DNA of 64,000 bases from Stella humosa (GTDB taxonomy: Bacteria > Pseudomonadota > Alphaproteobacteria > ATCC43930 > Allostellaceae). The position numbers were made by a program, and so were the translations under genes. The stretch lies in contig NZ_AP019700.1 of the NCBI RefSeq assembly GCF_006738645.1, positions 1,810,001 through 1,874,000 on the forward strand. Direction: 5' to 3'. Positions 1 through 8,152 of the stretch are shown here, one piece after another; the first letter of the stretch is position 1, and the number at the start of each line of letters is the position of its first letter. The notes beneath the pieces are model-generated. The model saw only the letters and a program-made list of their open reading frames with translations, was not told where the DNA came from and did not search any database.

Positions 1-861
1 GGCCAGACCGCCGCCTACATGGCGGAGGTCCGGCAATCGGCCGAGGCCGCAGCCGAGCTGGCACGGCGGCTGGGTCGCACGGGCGCCTTCGCCAAGCTCG
101 ATCAGAGCCGCCACTTCCTGTTCCACGCGGAGGTGGCGACGCGCGCGGCCCGCGCGACGCTGGCCGCGACGACCGCGCGCGAGCAGTTGGTGCGCTTGCT
201 GGGCCTGTGGGGGGCAGGGGCGGATATCCGCCTGCCCGAGCGCCTGCCCGAGCTGCCGGAACGGCTGCCCGACTGGCCCGACATCGAGGCGGACGCGATC
301 GGCCGGCGGGCCGACCTGCGCCGCGCGCGCCTGGAACTGGAAGCACTGGGCCGCTCGCACGCACTGACCCAGGCGACCCGCTTGGTGGCGGTGGCCGAGG
401 GTGGCATCGCCTCGACGCGCGAGACGGGGACGCCCACTCGTCGCGGCTGGGAGGTCACGCTGTCGCTGCCCATATTCGACGGCGGCACAACCGCTGCAGC
501 CGAGGCCGCAAACCTTTATCAGGCCGCGGCCAACCGCCTGGCCGGACTGGCGGTCGACGCGCGCTCGGAGGTCCGCGCGGCGGATGCCGTCTGGCGCGCC
601 AGCCACGCAATCGCCTGGCACCACCGGCGCGAGATCGTGCCGGCCCTCCAGGCGATCTCGGAGGAGAGCCTGCTGCGCTACAACGGCATGTTGGTCAGCG
701 TCTTCGAGATGCTGGCCGATGCCGCCCGCCAGGCCGAGGGCGTGGCCGAGGCGATTGCCGCCGAGCGCGACTTCTGGATTGCCCAGACGGACCTGGAAGA
801 CGCCACCGGCGGCACTATGCCCGATGCCGTCGCGACCCATGGCCAGCGGAGGGAAGGATGA
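1..861 (+). CDS. TolC-family outer membrane efflux protein, C-terminal part (5' end outside window)
   Basis: The reading frame is open from the first base, so the gene starts upstream; about 286 residues are visible. The sequence is almost wholly long amphipathic helix rich in Ala, Glu, Arg and Leu, with the two helical hairpin segments expected of the second TolC repeat, for example the stretch near residues 205-275 with EIVPALQAISEESLLRYNGM. Such proteins form the trimeric outer-membrane channel of RND or type I efflux systems. The stop overlaps the start of the multicopper oxidase (ATGA at 858-861), so they are translationally coupled; with the CusF-like gene downstream this suggests the channel of a Cus-type copper exporter whose pump genes lie upstream. 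The copper role comes from context, not from this sequence. Confidence 0.85.
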   Translation, partial: GQTAAYMAEVRQSAEAAAELARRLGRTGAFAKLDQSRHFLFHAEVATRAARATLAATTAREQLVRLLGLWGAGADIRLPERLPELPERLPDWPDIEADAIGRRADLRRARLELEALGRSHALTQATRLVAVAEGGIASTRETGTPTRRGWEVTLSLPIFDGGTTAAAEAANLYQAAANRLAGLAVDARSEVRAADAVWRASHAIAWHHRREIVPALQAISEESLLRYNGMLVSVFEMLADAARQAEGVAEAIAAERDFWIAQTDLEDATGGTMPDAVATHGQRREG

Positions 862-2144
862 TCGATCGTCGCGCATTCCTGGGTGCGGCCGGCCTGCTGG
901 CGACCCATGCCGCCCTGGCCGACGCCTCCGGCCTGCCCGAGGCGCCGAGCCGGGCGTCGGCCGCGACCGAGCCGCCGCTGACGCCGGCCGATGGCGTGCC
1001 CTACAACCCCGTGGTCACGCTGAACGGCTGGACCTTGCCCTGGCGCTCGCGCGGCGGGTGGAAGGAATTCCACCTGGTGGCCGAGCCGGTCGAGCGCGAG
1101 CTGGCGCCCGGCATGACGGCGCGCCTGTGGGGCTACAACGGCCAGAGCCCCGGCCCGACCATCGAGTGCGTCGAGGGCGACCGCGTGCGCATCTTCGTCA
1201 CCAACCGGCTGCCGGAGCACACGACCGTTCACTGGCACGGGCAGGTCCTGCCGAACGGCATGGACGGGGTCGGCGGGCTGACCCAGCCGCACATCCCGGT
1301 CGGCAAGACGTTCGTCTACGAGTTCACCGTGCGGCGCGCCGGCACCTTCATGTACCACCCGCATTCCGACGAGATGGTGCAGATGGCCATGGGCATGATG
1401 GGCGCCTTCATCGTCCATCCGCGCAACCCCGCGCTGCACCGGGTCGATCGCGACTTCGTCTTCCTGCTGGGCGCCTACGACATCCCGGCCGGCGCCCATG
1501 TGCCCCGGGTCGCGACCATGACCGACTTCAACCTTTGGGCCTGGAACAGCCGGGTCTTCCCCGGCATCGCGCCGTTGCCGGTGCGGCGTGGCGACCGGGT
1601 GCGCATCCGCATCGGCAACCTGACCATGACCAACCATCCGATCCACCTGCATGGCCACGAGTTCGCGGTGACCGGCACCGATGGCGGCTGGGTTGCGCCC
1701 ACGGCGCGCTGGCCCGAGGTGACGGTCGACCTGCCGGTCGGCGCCATGCGCGCGATCGAGTTCGTGGCCGAGCATGCGGGCGACTGGGCGCTCCACTGCC
1801 ACAAGTCGCACCATGCGATGAACGCCATGGGCCATGGCGTGCCGACGATGATCGCGGCCGACCATCGCGGTGTCGCCCGCTCGATCGCCCGCCTGGTGCC
1901 CGACTACATGGTGATGGGCGAGCGCGGCATGGCCGACATGGGGGCCATGCAGATGCCGTTGCCCGACAACACCCTGCCCATGATGAGCGGCAACGGCCCC
2001 TTCGGCCCGATCGAGATGGGGGGCATGTTCACCACGCTGAAGGTGCGCGAAGACCTCGCCCGCGGCGACTATCGCGACCCCGGCTGGTACCGCCATCCGC
2101 CCGGCACCGTTGCCTATGAATGGAAGGGCAAGGTGCCGTCATGA
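858..2144 (+). CDS. Tat-exported multicopper oxidase, copper-resistance type
   Basis: 428 residues. The N-terminus carries a twin-arginine signal (DRRAFLG at 3-9, then a hydrophobic stretch to about 21), so the folded enzyme is expected in the periplasm. All four copper-binding blocks of multicopper oxidases are present: HWHG at 125-128, HPH at 167-169, HPIHLHGH at 260-267 and HCHKSHH at 313-319, with Met324 at the type 1 copper axial position. Such enzymes oxidise Cu(I) or other substrates with O2 and protect the periplasm. The C-terminal 100 residues after the last block are Met-rich (MGERGMADMGAMQM), as in CopA/CueO-like proteins that handle Cu(I). The start overlaps the TolC stop by four bases, and the CusF-like gene follows within 30 bases. 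Substrate not deducible from sequence. Confidence 0.92.
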   Translation: MIDRRAFLGAAGLLATHAALADASGLPEAPSRASAATEPPLTPADGVPYNPVVTLNGWTLPWRSRGGWKEFHLVAEPVERELAPGMTARLWGYNGQSPGPTIECVEGDRVRIFVTNRLPEHTTVHWHGQVLPNGMDGVGGLTQPHIPVGKTFVYEFTVRRAGTFMYHPHSDEMVQMAMGMMGAFIVHPRNPALHRVDRDFVFLLGAYDIPAGAHVPRVATMTDFNLWAWNSRVFPGIAPLPVRRGDRVRIRIGNLTMTNHPIHLHGHEFAVTGTDGGWVAPTARWPEVTVDLPVGAMRAIEFVAEHAGDWALHCHKSHHAMNAMGHGVPTMIAADHRGVARSIARLVPDYMVMGERGMADMGAMQMPLPDNTLPMMSGNGPFGPIEMGGMFTTLKVREDLARGDYRDPGWYRHPPGTVAYEWKGKVPS

Positions 2145-2170
2145 CCCCGACCAGCCAGAGGAGATCCGCG

Positions 2171-2497
2171 ATGCGCAACGCCATCCTGTGCCTGCTGCTG
2201 CTGGCCGCCGGCCCGGCTGCTGCCACCAGCCATCAGGGCCATCACGGCCATGGGCAGCCGACCACTGCCGCCACCGCGGAGGCCGAAGGGGAGATCCGCC
2301 GGGTCGACCCGGCGGCCGGCAAGGTCACCATCCGCCATGGCCCGATCGAGAAGTTCGATATGATGGGCATGTCCATGGTATTTGCGGTGCGCGATCCTGC
2401 GGTTCTGCAAGATCTGGTGGCAGGTGACCGGGTGCGCTTCGAACTGGAGAGCAATGGCGGGGCCTTGACCGTCATCACGATCCGCAAGCTGGAGTAG
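2171..2497 (+). CDS. CusF-like periplasmic copper-binding protein
   Basis: 108 residues with a cleavable signal peptide (about 1-19) and a His-rich N-terminus (HQGHHGHG). The remainder is a small beta-barrel with the motif HGPIEKFDMMGMSM, which matches the Cu(I)/Ag(I) site of CusF: the His and the two Met ligands keep their spacing, but the position of the cation-pi Trp of E. coli CusF is Met. Such proteins carry periplasmic Cu(I) to the RND pump. The start chosen is the ATG at 2171, with AGAGGAG at 2157-2163; an upstream in-frame ATG at 2141 would overlap the oxidase stop but gives a poorer signal peptide. It sits between the oxidase and the CDF-like gene. Confidence 0.85.
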   Translation: MRNAILCLLLLAAGPAAATSHQGHHGHGQPTTAATAEAEGEIRRVDPAAGKVTIRHGPIEKFDMMGMSMVFAVRDPAVLQDLVAGDRVRFELESNGGALTVITIRKLE

Positions 2498-2501
2498 TGC
2501 C

Positions 2502-3443
2502 TTGAACCGACAGGGGGAAGCGGACGCCAGGCTGTCGCCGTCCGCGGAGACGCTGGCGACGAACCGGCGGCGGGAAACGACCATGACGACGGTGGTCCTG
2601 ACCGACGGTTGCATGGTCGCTTCCCTGGTCGCTGCCGCGATCTGGTCGAACTCGCTGATCGCCCTGGCGGAATCGATGCGCGGCACGCTGATCGTGTTGC
2701 TCGAGATCGTGCTCCTGCTGGTCATGCGGCGGATTCATCGCGGCCGCACCCAGAGCTATGACTACGGTGCCGGCAAGCTGGAACAGTTCGTAAATTTCAG
2801 CGTCGGCCTCGTCATGGGCCTTGCCGGTTTGTGGGTTGCTGCCTCGGCTGCCTATCGCTGGTGGCATCCGGCTGACCAGGCGGGCCTGGGGCTGGCGTTC
2901 GCGGTCGTGGTCGGCCTGGTCAACCTGGTGCAGAACGGCCTGATCTTCTGGGGCCTGTGGCGGGCGGGCCGCGATGGCCGCTCGGTCATCATGATCGGCC
3001 AGATCCGGGCCCGGATCGCCAAGGTGATCTCGTCCTGCCTGGTTCTGACCGCGCTCGCCGTGAATGCGATATTCGGCGACGGGCCCGTCGGAACGGCCGC
3101 GGACGTGGCGGGATCGGCGTTCGTGTCCCTGGTGATGCTGCAACTGGCCGTGTCGATGTGCCGCTCCGCCCTGCCGTCCCTGCTCGACAGGACGCTGGCC
3201 GAAAGCCAGCAGGAGCTGATCAACCGGTCGCTCATCCAGCATTTCGATGCCTATGACGACCTGGTCGCGGTGCGGTCCCGGCTGTCCGGCAATGTGCCGA
3301 TCGTGGAGATCGTGCTGGGCTTCCGGCCCGACCGGCAGATGGGCGAGATCCAGCGGGTGGTGGACGGGGTGGCGGCCGAAATCCGGGAACTGATCCCGGA
3401 TTCGGCCATCACCGTCGTGCCGGTAGCGGCCGTCAGCCGCTGA
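2502..3443 (+). CDS. CDF-like membrane protein lacking usual metal ligands
   Basis: 313 residues from a TTG start (GGAG at 2491-2494); an ATG at 2583 would give 286. The protein has about six membrane segments, the family motif YDYGAGKLEQF after TM2, and a C-terminal domain of about 90 residues like the CDF cytoplasmic dimerisation domain. By my alignment to E. coli FieF, the TM2 Asp pair reads E and G (ALAESMRG) and the TM5 His/Asp pair reads A and K (QIRARIAKV), so the tetrahedral metal site of classical cation diffusion facilitators seems lost. It is the last gene of the copper cluster. It could be a non-transporting or proton/other-ion relative. The 3' end overlaps the convergent livJ-type gene by 11 bases. 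Confidence 0.8.
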   Translation: MNRQGEADARLSPSAETLATNRRRETTMTTVVLTDGCMVASLVAAAIWSNSLIALAESMRGTLIVLLEIVLLLVMRRIHRGRTQSYDYGAGKLEQFVNFSVGLVMGLAGLWVAASAAYRWWHPADQAGLGLAFAVVVGLVNLVQNGLIFWGLWRAGRDGRSVIMIGQIRARIAKVISSCLVLTALAVNAIFGDGPVGTAADVAGSAFVSLVMLQLAVSMCRSALPSLLDRTLAESQQELINRSLIQHFDAYDDLVAVRSRLSGNVPIVEIVLGFRPDRQMGEIQRVVDGVAAEIRELIPDSAITVVPVAAVSR

Positions 3444-4635
3444 TCGGCTTGCCGAAGGGGTCCCAGGTCTTGCCGTTGAAGCGCATGAGCTGCATCTGCT
3501 CGATCGGGTAGAAGTCGTCCGGCCCGGTATTGATGGTGATGCCCGGCAGCAGCATCGGCTGGCCCAGGTTCTTCAGGCTGGCGGCCTGCTTCATCACGTT
3601 TTCACGCGTCAGGTCGTCGCCGCACTGCTTCAGCACCTGCACCAGGGTCTGGGCGACGCTATAGCCATAGACGTTGAAGGTGTCGGCCAGGTTGCCGTCG
3701 GGATTGTACTTCTTCATCCAGGCCAGCCACTCCTTGTAGCCGGCATCGTCGGCCCATTGCGGGTCGGTCGGGTCCTTCAGGTAGTAGGAGCTGACGATGT
3801 CGACGGACTTGTCCAGCCCGGCCGGCGTCAGCACCGAGCCGACGGAGTTGGAGACGTTGTTGAGGAAGTGCAGCGCCTTCCACTCGATGTCGAAGGCCTT
3901 GCGGATCGCCTGGGCGGCGAACTTGGGCGTGGTGATGTTGAAGAAGATGTCGGCACCCGACGCCTTCAGCGTCACCATCTGCGAATCGACGGTGGGGTCG
4001 GTCACTTCGTAGGACGCCTCGGCCACGATCATCGAGGCCTTGGCGCCGAGCCCGTCCTTGAAGCCCTTCAGGTAGTCCTTGCCGTAGTCGTCGTTCTGGT
4101 AGAGCACGGCGATCTTGCCGGCCGGCTTGTTCTCCAGGATGTAGCGGGCATAGATCTTGGCCTCGGTCTGGTAGTTGGGCTGCCAGCCCATCGTCCAGGG
4201 GAAGCCCTTGGGGTCGCCCCACTTGGTGGCGCCGGTGGCGACGAAGAGCTGCGGCACCTTCTTGCCGTTCAGGTACTTGTGGACGGCCGTGTTGGACGGC
4301 GTACCGAGCTGCTGGAACATCAGCAGGACGTTGTCCTGCTCCACTAGGCGGCGGGTCTGCTCGACCGTCTTGGGCGGGCTGTAGCCGTCGTCCAGCGTCA
4401 CGTAGCTGATCTTGCGGCCGTTGATGCCGCCCTCGTCGTTCACCTTGGCGAAGTAGGCGCCGATTGCCTTGCCGATCGCGCCATAGGCCGAGGCCGGGCC
4501 GCTGTAGGGGTTGGTGTTGCCGATCTTGATCTCGGTGTCGCTGGCGCCGGGGCTGTATTTCTTCTGGGCCGCCGCCGGGCTGGCGGCGAGCGCGCCGGCG
4601 ATGGCGAGCGGCAGGACGAGGGGCAGGATACGCAT
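3433..4635 (-). CDS. Branched-chain amino acid-type ABC substrate-binding protein
   Basis: 400 residues with a typical Sec signal peptide (about 1-23, ending SPAAA) followed by a type I periplasmic-binding fold (family of LivJ/LivK). Landmarks are IKIGNTNPYSGPASAYGAIG near the N-terminus and a hinge-like YQNDDYGKDYLKGFK segment in the middle. It captures a ligand in the periplasm for the permease encoded just upstream. It is the last gene of the operon livG-livF-livH-livM, 30 bases after livM. The binding preference (Leu/Ile/Val, or aromatic or amide compounds) cannot be read from sequence. Confidence 0.9.
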   Translation of the reverse strand: MRILPLVLPLAIAGALAASPAAAQKKYSPGASDTEIKIGNTNPYSGPASAYGAIGKAIGAYFAKVNDEGGINGRKISYVTLDDGYSPPKTVEQTRRLVEQDNVLLMFQQLGTPSNTAVHKYLNGKKVPQLFVATGATKWGDPKGFPWTMGWQPNYQTEAKIYARYILENKPAGKIAVLYQNDDYGKDYLKGFKDGLGAKASMIVAEASYEVTDPTVDSQMVTLKASGADIFFNITTPKFAAQAIRKAFDIEWKALHFLNNVSNSVGSVLTPAGLDKSVDIVSSYYLKDPTDPQWADDAGYKEWLAWMKKYNPDGNLADTFNVYGYSVAQTLVQVLKQCGDDLTRENVMKQAASLKNLGQPMLLPGITINTGPDDFYPIEQMQLMRFNGKTWDPFGKPISG

Positions 4636-4665
4636 GGGACGTCTCCTCTGTTGCGCGGTCTCTGG

Positions 4666-5640
4666 TTACGGACGGCGGGTCAGTCCAGCCAGGCGGGCAG
4701 CCGTCGCGCGCAGCAGGCCCGCCACTCCGGTCGGCATCAGGTACATGCAGGCGATGAGGAAAAGGCCGTAGATCGCCCAGGGTGCTGCCTTGGAGATCTG
4801 GTCGGCGACGTTGGGGATGAACTGGATGAAGAGCGCGCCCCATATCGCGCCCGAGAGCGAGGCAAGCCCGCCGACGACGACGCCGACCAGCAGCGTGATC
4901 GACAGGAAGAGGGTGAAGCTGTCGGGCGCCACGAACTGGATGATGATGGCGCCCAGCGCGCCCGCCACGCCGGTGAACATGGCGCTGACGCCGAAGGTGG
5001 CCGACTTGTAGAAGGCGGTGTCGATGCCCATCGCCTCGGCCGCCGTCGGATGCTCCCGGATCGCCACCATGGCCCGGCCGATGCGGCCCGCCAGCAGGTT
5101 GCGGCCGAGCCAGAACATGGCGACCGCCACCACCAGGGTGAAGAAATAGAGCCACTGGTCCTGGTCGAGCGGCAGGCCGAAGGGCGCATCGGGCTTCATG
5201 ATGACGATGCCCTGCACCCCGCCGGTCCATTGCTCCAGATGCTTGGACTTCAGGATCTGCGGCGTCGCCAGCGCCAGCGCGAAGGTGGCAAGCGCCAGGT
5301 ACAGCCCCTCCAGCCGCAGCGCCGGCAGGCCGAAGAGGAAGCCGGCGCCCAGGCATACCAGGCCGGCGGCCGGGATCGTCGCCCAGTAGGGCACGTCGTA
5401 GCGATCCATCAGGATCGCCGCGACATAGGCGCCGATGGCGTAGAAGGCGCCGTGCCCCAGCGAGATCTGCCCGTTCCAGCCGGTCAGGATGTTGAGGCCG
5501 AGCAGCGCGATGGCATAGGAGAGCGCCGAGGTGAACTGGAAGGTCCGGTAGCTCGACACCAGGAAGGGCAGGGCGAATGCGACCAGCAGCAGGGCGGCCA
5601 GGCCCAGCTGCTTCCATTGCCGGTCGGTCAGGCCGTTCAC
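4666..5640 (-). CDS. livM: ABC permease, LivM type
   Basis: 324 residues, with about eight to ten hydrophobic helices. It has the LivM-family signature LGHGAFYAIGAYVAA after NGQIS, and the GGVQGI region that precedes the family's central loop. It is one half of the inner-membrane channel for branched-chain amino acids or related ligands, pairing with LivH. It begins four bases after the livH stop, so it is translated from the same mRNA. Confidence 0.9.
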   Translation of the reverse strand: MNGLTDRQWKQLGLAALLLVAFALPFLVSSYRTFQFTSALSYAIALLGLNILTGWNGQISLGHGAFYAIGAYVAAILMDRYDVPYWATIPAAGLVCLGAGFLFGLPALRLEGLYLALATFALALATPQILKSKHLEQWTGGVQGIVIMKPDAPFGLPLDQDQWLYFFTLVVAVAMFWLGRNLLAGRIGRAMVAIREHPTAAEAMGIDTAFYKSATFGVSAMFTGVAGALGAIIIQFVAPDSFTLFLSITLLVGVVVGGLASLSGAIWGALFIQFIPNVADQISKAAPWAIYGLFLIACMYLMPTGVAGLLRATAARLAGLTRRP

Positions 5641-5644
5641 CGCC

Positions 5645-6514
5645 CTAGACCCGGTTCACCAGCACCCGGCCGAACAGGCCGGATGGGCGGATGACCAGCA
5701 CGCCGATGATGAGGATGAGCGCCACCGTCAGCTTCAGCTCGGTGCCGACCAGGTAGGCGCCCGAGATGTTTTCCAGCACCCCCACCGCGAAGCCGCCGGC
5801 GACCGCGCCGGCCGGGTTGTCGATGCCCCCCAGCAGCGCCCCGGCGAAGCCGTAGAGCAGGATGCCGGCCATCATGTTGGGGTCGAGGAAGACGATCGGC
5901 GCCACCATCATCCCGGCGATGGCCCCGATGGCGGCTGCCAGGCCCCAGCCCAGCGCCAGCATCCAGCCGACACGGATGCCGACCAGCCGGCTCGACACGG
6001 GGTTCTGGGCGGCTGCCCGCATCGCCAGGCCCAGGGGCGTGTAGCGGAAGAAGACGAACAGCAGGGCCAGCACGCCCAGCGTCACCGCCATCACCCCCAG
6101 CTCGTGCGCCGACATGTAGCCGCCCAGGATCGTGCGGCTGGGGAAGGGGCTGGGGAAGCTCTTGATCGTGTAGGTGTAGATCCAGCCGGCAACGCTGTTG
6201 AGGATCACCAGCAGGCCGATGAAGACGATCACCACCGCCAGCACCGGTGCCTTGCCGACCGGCCGGATGACGATGCGCTCGATGGCGATGCCGAGCAGGA
6301 AGGACAGGACGACCGTGCAGGCGAAGGCCAGCCAGTAGGACATGCCGGCGTCGATCATCGACCAGGCGAGGTAGGTCGAGAACATCGCCATCTCGCCCTG
6401 GGCGAAGTTCACCAGGTGCGTCGCCTGGTAGATCATCACCAGCGCCAGGGCGACGATGGCATAGATGCCCCCGGTCGCCAGCCCCGACAGCACCTGGTGC
6501 AGGAAGGCTTCCAT
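5645..6514 (-). CDS. livH: ABC permease, LivH type
   Basis: 289 residues, strongly hydrophobic. It opens with QVLSGLATGGIYAIVALAL and has the LVNFAQGEMAMF motif that is typical of LivH. It is the second transmembrane half of the branched-chain amino acid importer. It lies 12 bases after livF and four before livM. The substrate range is set by the binding protein, not by this subunit. Confidence 0.9.
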   Translation of the reverse strand: MEAFLHQVLSGLATGGIYAIVALALVMIYQATHLVNFAQGEMAMFSTYLAWSMIDAGMSYWLAFACTVVLSFLLGIAIERIVIRPVGKAPVLAVVIVFIGLLVILNSVAGWIYTYTIKSFPSPFPSRTILGGYMSAHELGVMAVTLGVLALLFVFFRYTPLGLAMRAAAQNPVSSRLVGIRVGWMLALGWGLAAAIGAIAGMMVAPIVFLDPNMMAGILLYGFAGALLGGIDNPAGAVAGGFAVGVLENISGAYLVGTELKLTVALILIIGVLVIRPSGLFGRVLVNRV

Positions 6515-6526
6515 CGGCCCCGCCCT

Positions 6527-7236
<710 letters not shown>

Positions 7237-7240
<4 letters not shown>

Positions 7241-8019
7241 GCGGCCGGCGCCCCCAGATAAGCCCGGATGACGGCATCGTCGCCCTGCACCTCGGCCGGG
7301 GTGCCGTCGGCGATGACGCGGCCGAAATCGAGCGCCACCACCTGGTCCGAGACAGTCATCACCAAGTTCATGTGGTGCTCGACCAGCAGCACGGTGACGC
7401 CCAGCCGGTCGCGGATGTCGCGGATGCGGCTGCGGAGCTGGTCGACCTCCTCATGGTTGAGGCCGCCCGCCGGCTCGTCCAGCAGCAGCAGCTTGGGTTG
7501 GGTGATCAGCGCGCGCGCCAGTTCCACCCGCTTCTGCGTGCCGAACGGCAATGCTGCCACCGGTACGCCCGCGACCGCGCCCAGGTCTAGCAGGTCGATC
7601 AGCCGGTGGGCCTGCTCCAGCAGGGCCGCCTCCTCGCGCCGCACCGCCGGCAGGGCCAGCGCATGGGCCAGGAACCCCGCCCCCATGCGGCAATGGCCGC
7701 CGACGCGGACATTGTCCAGCACCGACATGGAGCGGAAGAGGGCCAGGTTCTGGAAGGTGCGCCCGATGCCGAGTGCCGCAATGCGGTGGCGCGGCGCGTC
7801 CAGGATCGGCCGGCCCTCGAACAGGATGGCGCCCTCGCTCGGGCGATAGAGCCGGCTGAGGCAGTTGAAAAGGGTGGTCTTGCCGGCGCCGTTGGGCCCG
7901 ATCAGCCCGGCGATGCTGCCTTCGGCCACGGAGAAACCGACCCGGTCGAGGGCGACGATGCCCCCGAAGCGGATCGACAGGTCGCGCACGCTGAGAAGGG
8001 ACTCGCCCTTCGTCGCCAT
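7237..8019 (-). CDS. livG: ABC ATP-binding protein, LivG type
   Basis: 260 residues from the ATG at 8019, with GGGGGAAA upstream; the open frame runs further upstream but that part is not family-like. Walker A is GPNGAGKTT, the signature region reads LPFGTQKRVELARAL, Walker B is LLLDEPAGGLNHEE, and the LivG-type C-terminus GTPAEVQGDDAVIRAYLG is present. It is the first gene of the livG-F-H-M-J operon. It drives substrate import with LivF. Confidence 0.92.
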
Positions 8020-8152
8020 GTGCCGTTTCCCCCGTTCATCCACCGGTTGTCCCGGCGGCGGGCCGCGATTCGTCGCGTGCCTTATGGGGGGATAGTGCCC
8101 GAGCGGGTTGCGGCCGGCAATGGCCGCCACTTCCGTCCGGTGAAGCTTAAAA

